Assembly: GCA_012934845.2 (NCBI GenBank)
Contig: WNNJ02003431.1
Coordinates: 62,001-126,000, forward strand
DNA from: Pomphorhynchus laevis
Lineage: Eukaryota > Acanthocephala > Palaeacanthocephala > Echinorhynchida > Pomphorhynchidae
Direction: 5' to 3'
DNA: 64,000 nt
Shown: piece by piece, positions 56,146-64,000 of the stretch
How the letters are laid out: each line of letters opens with the position of its first letter
Position numbering within the stretch: position 1 is the first letter of the stretch
Notes under the pieces: generated by a model
Seen by the model: only the letters and a program-made list of their open reading frames with translations
Told to the model about the DNA's origin: nothing
Databases searched by the model: none
Position numbers and translations under genes: made by a program

Positions 56146-56335
56146 AGATAGTTTTAAATGAACGAAGAAGAAAACAGTTCCCTTCATTTAACAGTACAAT
56201 ATTTCGATAGCTCCATCAGAATTAGAATTATTTTAATCATGACTATGGTGGATGGAGCTATCGAAATATTGTACTTTTAAATAAAGGGAAATATGTTCTT
56301 CCTCGTTTCTTTAAAACGAGGAATTGTATGATTCT
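56146..56335. repeat. Foldback element (MITE-like), 25 bp perfect core arms
   Basis: AGTACAATATTTCGATAGCT plus CCATC and its exact reverse complement flank a ~33 base spacer. Pairing extends imperfectly outward to ~75 bp per arm (GTTTTAAA...GAACGAAGAAGAA against the far end). It could form a long RNA hairpin if transcribed. No transposase. Confidence 0.85.
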
Positions 56336-56419
56336 TTCAATATTAATGTTATAATATAATAAATAATATAAATTATTAAATTTTGCAAATTCTCCTGCCA
56401 ACCATGTGCATCATTACCA

Positions 56420-56535
56420 TACCCTGCCTGCCCATTCTTGTCAGTATTGATTTTGGTCTTAATCAGCATTATTACTACACCGCTGTCTGCCCATTCCTGT
56501 CAGTATTGATTTTGGCCTTAATCAATTGATTTTTT
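56420..56535. repeat. ~58 bp tandem duplication
   Basis: CTGCCCATTCYTGTCAGTAT plus TGATTTTGG and CTTAATCA is repeated twice in tandem, GC-richer than its surroundings. Confidence 0.8.
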
Positions 56536-56689
56536 TAGAAAAGTTTGAGTTAAATGCTAAAATTAAAGTTATCGTGTGATCTTTTAAGAAATTAAATTAT
56601 TAAATGGAATTTTCAAGATAATATAGTAATCTAATATGGTGCCGTAACCGGTCTGTCGTTAATCATAATTGTCGCTCAAAGTTATCAAG

Positions 56690-56945
56690 TAAACAAATAA
56701 ATAATTATTGGAGCTGAATCAACGAAAAGAAGAAATTATTTTCAATATTTCGCTAACTTCTGTTAGTATCTTCAAAAAATTACATTTTCTGATAGACATC
56801 ATACATTATATAATATATAATATTAAATATTGTTACTTACATTGCCTTATAATTTTCTGAAGATGCTAACAGAAGTTAGCGAAATATCAAAAGTAATTTA
56901 TTCTTTTCTTTGATCCAGCACCAATAATTACCTACAACCTAATAT
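56690..56945. repeat. Inverted-pair repeat with hammerhead-like arms (copy D)
   Basis: Head-to-head pair. The right arm (plus) is intact: TTTT (56,853-56,856), CTGAAGA (56,857-56,863), T, GCTAAC/GTTAGC stem with AGAA loop, GAAA (56,881-56,884), TATC, AAAA (56,889-56,892), then to TTTGATCCAGCACC. The left arm is a diverged minus-strand version. The centre is a ~60 bp AT-rich spacer. Confidence 0.82.
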
Positions 56946-57221
56946 TGATTTAAAACCTACAATCATTTAGGATACAGATATCGTTCATCTATTTTATATT
57001 AACGACCCTTAAAACCTTTAAATTGTTTACTCGGGAAGCTTTAAAACCTAAAATCTGGGAATATAATTTATACTTCTTTGATCTCAAAATAAAAATTAAC
57101 TTAAACGTTACAAAATTGGTATCAGCTTCCTTACCAACTCCTCTCTAATATCGTTTTACCATATCAACTTGAAAAAATATACGTATTACTAAGAATCAAA
57201 GTTATAAGGCTAACTTTTGTA
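56946..57221. other. Short spacer
   Basis: Nothing recognised. Confidence 0.3.
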
Positions 57222-57585
57222 ACATATTATTACCCACAGCTCATGCTGATGGACCTGGTTGTATCAGGAAAACGACCCCTTAAGCGTCCTAAGTAGATAT
57301 GGTTGGATACAATAAGAAGGGATATGATAAATTAGGTGAGCTCATAAATATGTACATTACTTGTGTTATTCAGTAAGTACATTTATGAGTATCAAGTCAT
57401 TAGGTAATATATTCTTGCTGATTTGTGTAACATTTTATTATTACCCGTATTTCATCTTAATGATTCTCAATGAATGGGTGTTGTACATTAGGTGGGGGTC
57501 ATAAGGATTACCTCACTTGTGGTATTCAGGAAGTGCATCAATGTGTATCAAGTCATTAGGTAATATATTATACTAAATAATCCAA
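57222..57585. repeat. Imperfect tandem duplication, ~150-190 bp units
   Basis: Both units begin TGTAACAT.TTATTA and end TATCAAGTCATTAGGTAATA, with shared TACATTAGGTG-like and TTATTCAG-like blocks between. The second unit is shorter. Confidence 0.7.
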
Positions 57586-57829
57586 TTTTATCAGAAGAAA
57601 TATTTGGCACTGTTGCTATGTTGGGCCGAGAAATAGGGGCTGAAAGCTGACAGCATAGCAGTATCTCCTAATCTCTATTCCTTATTTTAATATTTCGTAT
57701 ACTATTTATTAGTCAATTCATTAAAATTGACTTTTATTTTGAATTTCAATTTTTATTTTAACTTGATATAAGTTACATAAAATAGGTAATTTTATCGGGT
57801 ATAAAAATTACGGGTAATTTTCTATCATT

Positions 57830-57955
57830 GGGTAATTTTCTGAAGATGCTAACAAAAGTTAACGAAATATCAAAAAAAAAATCCATTTTTATTTGATCCA
57901 GATCCAAAAATTATTTATCAATAATGAATCAGTATCAACTATTTAGTAAACGAAT
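57830..57955 (+). repeat. Hammerhead-like arm, single copy (copy E)
   Basis: TAATTTT, CTGAAGA (57,840-57,846), T, GCTAAC-AAAA-GTTAAC, GAAA, TATC, AAAA, then TTTGATCCAGATCC and TTTATCAATAATGAATCAG. One helix II pair is weakened. Confidence 0.8.
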
Positions 57956-59271
57956 AATTTGATTTTATTAGATTCTAGCAGTTTATGCTGTAAACACTTA
58001 GTAGAAGGAACCTAAAAATGAGACGGATAAGGCTGATTGTTCAGTCAACTTTATAAATAGCATTAATCATTGAGACTGACTGATAAAAATGTTATGCTTA
58101 ACTCATGCGATGGTGCTTACTGATAAAGATGTCGTTCTCGTTATGATTGTATTTCTTTATTTGGCACGGATACATATTAATATATTATAATTGTCTTCAG
58201 AGGCAAAATTCTAATGTATCGATTATTTTAAATGTTTACTTCAAGAACATTAAAATTTAATTTTTAAATTAAAATTATCTGTTTTTAAGTTAAAATTATT
58301 AGTTGCTTAAGAGTAGCCAAGTATGGGTTAAATAGCTATGTAAATGTATTATGGGTTTTAGTAAATAATAGAAGAGAATCTTTTAATATAAAAATATAAT
58401 TATTTTGTAGATTAAAATTATGTACACATAGTCTACAAGATGCAATATGTGCAGTCAGCATTGTAAAATATAATAAATATAATATAATAAATATTATATA
58501 CTAAATATAGTATAATATAATAAATATTGTAAAATATAATAAAATGTTTGATTTTTAGATATGCAATAAATTTAATAAAATTTCAATAAATTTCTAAAAC
58601 GAAATTTTATAATATAATATTATCTTCAATTATTTACTAAAACCAATAACGCATTTACACAGCTATAAATTCTCCATTATTTTTAAAGAGAAAATTCAAA
58701 TGTTGCTATAAAAAATAATAATAAATTAAAATAATAGAATAAAAATGAACTAAAATAAAGATCAAATTATTATGATATTCTCTTAAAATATTATATCATC
58801 ATCTGAAATTGATCAAGATTTAATATTAATTAAAAATAATAAATTAAGTAATAAATTAATTGAATAATTTTAATACTAAATTACTAACCTAATGTTAGCT
58901 ACTTTTAAAATCTGTCAACCACTACAACTCTCTGGAAATATGTTGGCTTCTGATTTGCTAAAACCTACATGTTTTGCAACCCTTAAATATTAATAAATTA
59001 ATATTTAATATTTAAATTTTAAATGACATTTAAAATTTTAATCAAAAATAAATCAACCAATTTTAATAAATCGGATAATTTTTACAATTCTTGAAAATAT
59101 GTATTGAACATGATTGAGTTCATTTTAGATATTTGCTGTTTGAAAAAATATTTTTTGATAGAACAAACACGTATTTTCATGGGAATTTGATTAATCTAAA
59201 TATTTTATTAACTAATTATCAAGGGTTTATTAACTTATATATATTTTTAAACTGCATACTTAGCTGTATAG
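57956..59271. other. AT-rich spacer, nothing certain
   Basis: Includes TATAATATAATAAATAT runs at 58,460-58,560. A possible upstream exon of the 59.3 kb gene model could lie at 59,130-59,175, but its donor is weak. Confidence 0.35.
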
Positions 59272-59484
59272 TTCTGGACTGTTGTGATGATGAATTTGAT
59301 ATTACAACTTTGCTTGATTTGTGTAAGTTTATTTCTTATGATAAACAGCTACATTCTAAATCTTGTATTTTTAGCACCTGATGAATCACTAGATATACTG
59401 AAGAAATTACTGTCTCTTTATAAAATTCATGTAGAATTTCAGGCTAAAAAGGACGAGCTAGAAGTGAAATATGTACGCAATTAA
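59272..59484 (+). CDS. Putative terminal exons of an unrecognised gene
   Basis: A 51 bp exon (59,272-59,322; acceptor TGTATAG, donor TTTGT|GTAAGT) and a 110 bp last exon (59,375-59,484; acceptor GTATTTTTAG) join in phase to read LDCCDDEFDITTLLDL-SPDESLDILKKLLSLYK and KIHVEFQAKKDELEVKYVRN with a stop. The 52 bp intron is like the tiny MED16 intron. The sequence is acidic then helical with heptad-like leucines, and no family is recognised. Upstream exons are not identified. Clean splice sites and non-repetitive composition are the only support. Confidence 0.4.
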   Translation, partial: FWTVVMMNLILQLCLICVSLFLMINSYILNLVFLAPDESLDILKKLLSLYKIHVEFQAKKDELEVKYVRN

Positions 59485-59817
59485 ATTGCTGCAATTTAAA
59501 ATCAGATGAATTATAACAATTTCACATTAAACATTAGTATTTAATATTGATATTATATCATAAAGCAGTTCAAATATTTTGTTCAGATATAAATATTTTA
59601 TACAAAAATCATAAAAATAAATATTAAAAATAAATAAAATAATATGAAATGATAAAATTAATTAAAATAATAGAATAAAAATGAACTATAATAAAAATCA
59701 AATTATGATGATATTCTCGCATAATTTTTACATCCATATCCGAAATTGATCAAGACAATATTGTCGTATTACTAATTTTAAATGCTAAATTAAATAAATT
59801 AATAATTTATTTATTTA
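59485..59817. other. AT-rich 3' flank
   Basis: Nothing recognised. Confidence 0.35.
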
Positions 59818-59900
59818 ATGCTAACAAAAGTTAGCGAAATATCAAAAAAATCCTTATATTTGATCCAGCTCCAAAAATTATTTATCAATAATGGATTAAT
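59818..59900 (+). repeat. Hammerhead-like arm, truncated (copy F)
   Basis: Starts within helix II (GCTAACAAAAGTTAGC), then GAAA, TATC, AAAA and the tail TTTGATCCAGCTCC to TTTATCAATAATGGATTAA. The CTGAAGA half is missing. Confidence 0.8.
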
Positions 59901-59979
59901 TAAAAATAATAGATTAATTTAATAATAAATTAATATTATCCAACTAAATTATTATACAATTATTACAATGAGTTTATAA

Positions 59980-60130
59980 ATGGGAAATCATGACGAAGAT
60001 CATATTGATAATCTTCTACAAACTCCGAAGCGACCTCCAAAAGACAGGCCGCGTTGCCTCGTTGCACCGCATAGCTTAATCTCTGTGAGAGAAATCTCGC
60101 TGCTCTCCAATCGCCTGTAGCGGCAATTAG
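59980..60130. other. GC-rich island of unknown origin
   Basis: About 140 bp with far higher GC than its surroundings. The plus strand reads MGNHDEDHIDNLLQTPKRPP to a stop after LLSNRL (~47 codons). The minus strand reads KLIAATGDWRAARFLSQRL to a stop. Neither is assigned. A 21 bp tandem (ATTAGCTTCTTC.GCTA) sits at its right edge. Confidence 0.4.
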
Positions 60131-61239
60131 CTTCTTCCGCTAATAAATTAGCTTCTTCTGCTATAAATTAATTAAATAATTTACATACTAAATTAAATTA
60201 CTAACTAAATTTTGCGTTACTTTCAAAATTTGTCAACTGTTACGACTTTCTGGAAATAAACACTTGACGGCACAACTAAATATATTCAATTTTCACCAAA
60301 TTGGTTCGTGCAAGTAGATATTTATAAAACACATGCCATCTAATTGCAAAAGTCAACTTTTCGAAAAAAAATTAATATTTAATACCGAACCGCTAGTATT
60401 AATACTTCAAAGTTGCCTTCTTATAACTGAACATCTCAAGAATAATCTTGATAATTCCAATTGAAAATGTAGACATTAAATCTGGAGAGATTTAATAGAG
60501 ATTTTGTCGAGCCATGAACTATCCCATATACTCAAATTCGAACTCAGAGCTTCTGTTTACGGTTACCACGACATTATCTGCACCATAATAGCTCTAATTC
60601 GTCAGGGATACCGAATTGTAGATGCATCCATTGTGATAAATCATGTCAATTTCTACTACATTTGCTTAATCACGGATTTCGTTTCGTTATTGTCCGACTA
60701 ATTTTCTTTCAGTATAAACCCTTTTACGCCATTTTCGCTTTTCATAACATGCATGTTTACAAGCCCTCACCATTTCCCTATTAAAATATAAGTGTATGTA
60801 TTCAACATGACAATGACACCTCACAGTACTTTTTATGCTATCCTAACTGAACATTTCTTTATCGTATATTAAATATATAATATTATATATTATAAACGAA
60901 TACATCTAAATATATAACGTATTTAATGTTTATAAAATATAAATAATTTTAGAATTTCAACTTAAGTTTATTTAGCAAAAGTTAATTTTACAAACTTCAA
61001 AAATTAGCTAAAAGTTTTTATCAGTTTAACTTATAAGTTATTAGCTTTAGATAACAAAATTATTAATACAAATAAATATATTAATCCTCCCCATCCTCGG
61101 ATTCTAAAAAGTTATAAAAAAATTCCTTTTGGCGTTGATATTGAAAAGTGAAGAATAGTTTGTTAATCGTGGAATATTTATTTGATGTAAGCGCATATCA
61201 GATGTATTCATAACCCTAAATTTATTAAAGCCAAAATTA
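60131..61239. other. AT-rich spacer, nothing recognised
   Basis: A 65-codon plus-strand open frame (60,504-60,701) has no family resemblance and is not called. Confidence 0.4.
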
Positions 61240-64000
61240 ATATTTCTTCTTTTTCTTCGCGTTCTCCCGCTCAATTGCAGGGTCCGCTGTTTCTGCTCAG
61301 TCCCATCCGCTTGACCCAATCTAGAGCGGCTTCTGGCTTCGCGTTGACGACCTTTTTATCTGTATTCACTGTGTCAAGTCGGTGTCCCTCGGGGTTCAAT
61401 CTCATCGCCGTCTCTACAACAGATTTTCCGTTACCACATGATATTTGCCCATACCAGCGTACCCCGGCCTGTCGCATCTTAACTGTAATTGGTGCAACCC
61501 TCATGTTCTGCTTTATGGTTTCATTTCTGATGTGGTCAAGGCGGGATATGCCCAGTGTCCATTGCATCATTCCCATTTCCATTGCATTCATGGCTGTTTC
61601 TCTTTCGATGTTGATGGTCTGCTTTCAATCCTATATAGTGTCACTGGGCATACAATGGTTTTGCATGTGTTAGCTTTAAAGCGGTCAGGTATACGGCAAT
61701 CACACATAACCACCGTCACATTTCGCCATTTATGCCATGCTGCCGTTATTCGTGCTCGGGTTTCAGCACTCGTACTAACGTCGCTGCGAATCACAGAGCC
61801 CAGATAACGAAACTCCTCAACCCTCTGATTTCGCCGTCGATGTTGACCGTGCCATCTGTTTGGGGTCCGCTCTGCATATATTTTGTCTTTTTGACGTTTA
61901 GTCGAAGTCCGTGGCTGTTAAGACGAGTCTTCCAGTTCTGGGCTTGTCGTTGCATATCAGACCGTCGGTGCTAGATAGGAAGGCATCATAGGCGAACAAT
62001 AGTGTCCATGGTGGCGCGTTTTGTAGGTCGGCTGTAGTTGTGTCTAAACAGAGGATGAACAGGAGTGGCGAGAGATCCGATCCCTGATGAACGCCGACAG
62101 TGATTGGGTATGGCAACGACGTTCTCGATTTGCGACGGACTATACTGTTCACGTTAGTGTAGATATGTCGCGCCCATGTTACATACACTTCGGGGACGCC
62201 ATGTGATTTTAGAGCATGCCAAATGAAGTCGTGAGGTACGCTGTCGAATGCCTTCTCAAGATTTTGGAACGTTATGTACACAGTCTTATTCTTTTCATTG
62301 TGCTTTTCCTGGATCAGGCGGGCTGCATTGATTGCATATGTCGAGGCTCTTCCCTTTACAAATCCGCACCGGTTTGGAGTAATATTTACGATCGTCATAA
62401 AGCGGTTGTCGAGCACTTGCTCGAATATTTTCATCGAGTGGCATAGTAGGCGGATCGAGCGGTAGTTCATGAAATCAGCAATGCCGCCTTTGCCCTTCCA
62501 AATAGGTACAGTCGTTCTTGTTCAAATGAGTCTGGAATATCGTCATTGGCTGCAATCTTGTTGAATAGCCCAGCGAGGATGGTAGCGCCGTATCGACCAA
62601 GTAGTTTCTACGCTACTATTTGGATGTCGTCAGGGCCAGTTGCTTTCTCGTTTTTCATCATTCTGAACGCTGCAGCTACCTCCGCTAATGTTTAATACAC
62701 GTGAAAGAATAAGGGCTGCACTAATGATTGGCGGGTAGGAGAATTCAGTATTGCAAATACTGGCGAAGTGTTCACTCCAACTCTGCAAGATTTCGGGTGG
62801 ATCTCGGAATATTTGATATCGCCACTCTTTATGAAATTGGACTAGTCGATGCCCTGTGTTGCACGTTGTCGAGATTTGCTGAGGCAATATAACATATTTG
62901 CACCCCCTGGCGTGTCGAGATCATCATATAACTTGTTATAATCGGTAGTCTTAGCTTTAGCTACAGCTCGCTTTGCCGTTGTTTTCTTTTTGTGATAACA
63001 TTGATAGTCCTCGCTGTCGTTTGTCTGACGCCACTTATGAAAGCTATTTTCTTTTCTCTGACAATGTGTTGAACGTCCTCATTTCACCACCATACTTATT
63101 TATCGATGCAGTGTGCTCCAGGTATCGTTTTCCCAACTACCTTGCAAGCAATTTCTTTTATCGGCTTTGTTACACTGCGTCTTATATAATTTATCGACTG
63201 GCTTGGGTCGACACCCAGTTGATCAAAATCCGTTTTCAATTCATTCTCGTGCTCTTTTGGTCTCAACCGCTTCATGCGGGTAGGTCCAGTCTTGGACACT
63301 TTGTGATGTTTCCCAATGTCCATTTTTAAGTCTATGACCATGGGCAGATGCTGGGGAGCAACGTTTTCGAATGGTACGACTTTTACATCACACAAAAGCT
63401 TGATATGTTCTCCCCGTATTATCCAGTAATCGATCTGGGTTGACCGGCTGCCACTGATGTAAGTGATCAGATGGGACCGCCTCTTCTTGAAAAACGTATC
63501 TATTACAGCCAGATTGTGCATATCCGCACAATCGTTGATTCAAATCACATTAGTGTTGCGGGCGCCTTAGCCTTCACTTCCGTTTTGATGTTTATATCTG
63601 TAGCGTAAGTGTCCAACATGGCCATTGAGATCGCCGCCTATCAATAGGTACTCATGAGGGGCATTGATCGGATGTGGTCGTCCAAACTGTCCAGGAATTT
63701 ATTCTTGACATCGTCGGAACAGCCTGTCTGAGGTGTGTAACAGTTGATGACCGTTAAGGTCTTGTCAGTATTGATCTTGATGGACATTAGGCGATCAGAG
63801 ATGCGGACGACTTCGGAACCGGCCTCACGCAGCTTGTTGTTGACGACTATGTCAAGTCCGTTTTGATTTGCCGTTGTGCAATTGTAGTAAAGTTTGTATC
63901 CTTCACCGATCACCCTGGCCTTTGCACCCTTCTATTTCGTTTCTTGTATGCAAGCGATATCAAGACGGCGTTCTCTGAAGGCAAATGCCAGTTCGCGGAC
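61240..64000 (-). mobile_element. RTE-type LINE, decayed, cut by the window edge
   Basis: The element enters from the right edge with endonuclease: LAFAFRERRLDIACIQETK, then VIGEGYKLYYNC (near 63,900), IVVNNKLREAGSEVVRISDR and TVINCYTPQTGCSDDVK (63,641-63,913), and SGSRSTQIDYWIIR (63,096-63,521). RT follows: NYRSIRLLCHSMKIFEQVLD, NRCGFVKGRASTYAINAARL, LEKAFDSVPHDFIWHALKSH, ITVGVHQGSDLSPLLFILCL and a YADD position mutated to AYDA (61,898-62,470). The tail has MGMMQWTLGISRLDHIRNET and AGVRWYGQISCGNGK (61,271-61,591) and a purine-rich 3' end with GAAGAAAAAGAAGAAAT. Frames change several times. The motifs are those of the RTE clade, related to but distinct from the fragments at 12.1 and 24.7 kb. 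Confidence 0.9.

Noticed and set aside
1-64000. tRNA genes, rRNA, CRISPR arrays or bacterial-type operons
   Set aside because: None was visible on reading either strand. A covariance search for tRNAs would be needed to exclude one fully.

Overview
This window is AT-rich animal DNA (roughly 70 percent A+T by eye) with a few host genes and a very heavy load of mobile DNA. It contains a kinesin light chain, a metazoan-type Mediator subunit 16 split by spliceosomal introns (some only about 52-55 bp, others several kb), an annexin-like protein, and many LINEs plus a Penelope-like fragment. Together these point to a fast-evolving invertebrate. A flatworm-like or similarly divergent lineage fits, but the sequence alone does not fix the phylum.

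Layout. 0-4 kb: kinesin light chain on the minus strand in one uninterrupted reading frame. 4-9.2 kb: AT-rich spacer with a minisatellite, a reverse-transcriptase (RT) fragment and an L2-like LINE tail. 9.3-12.5 kb: one arm of a large, nearly identical inverted duplication; the other arm is at 24.7-27.7 kb. 13.1-14.1 kb: annexin-like single-exon gene. 15.1-17.9 kb: decayed APE-type LINE. 19.86-39.35 kb: MED16, minus strand. Most exons join in phase and align with the animal MED16 family from its N-terminal WD-like part to the C-terminal cysteine motif. Its introns hold both copies of a hammerhead-ribozyme repeat, the second duplication arm, hairpin elements and an R2-like LINE with a C-terminal restriction-like endonuclease. 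40-53 kb: a nest of at least four LINE families. 52.7-60 kb: Penelope-like remnants, foldback elements and a recurrent repeat with hammerhead-like arms. 61.2-64 kb: a decayed RTE-type LINE running off the right edge.

The most striking signal is the pair of ~312 bp repeats at 20,682-20,994 and 21,403-21,713. Each folds as a type I hammerhead self-cleaving ribozyme. Copy 1 has all core nucleotides in an accepted form; copy 2 has lost the catalytic G8 but keeps the helices, one of them through a G-U to A-U change. A second family, at six loci and often as head-to-head inverted pairs, carries a shorter hammerhead-like motif resembling those known from Penelope-like elements. The window may therefore record small ribozyme-bearing retroelements and the machinery that could have spread them.

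All calls were made by reading. Alignments to families are from memory of those families, and no search was run.
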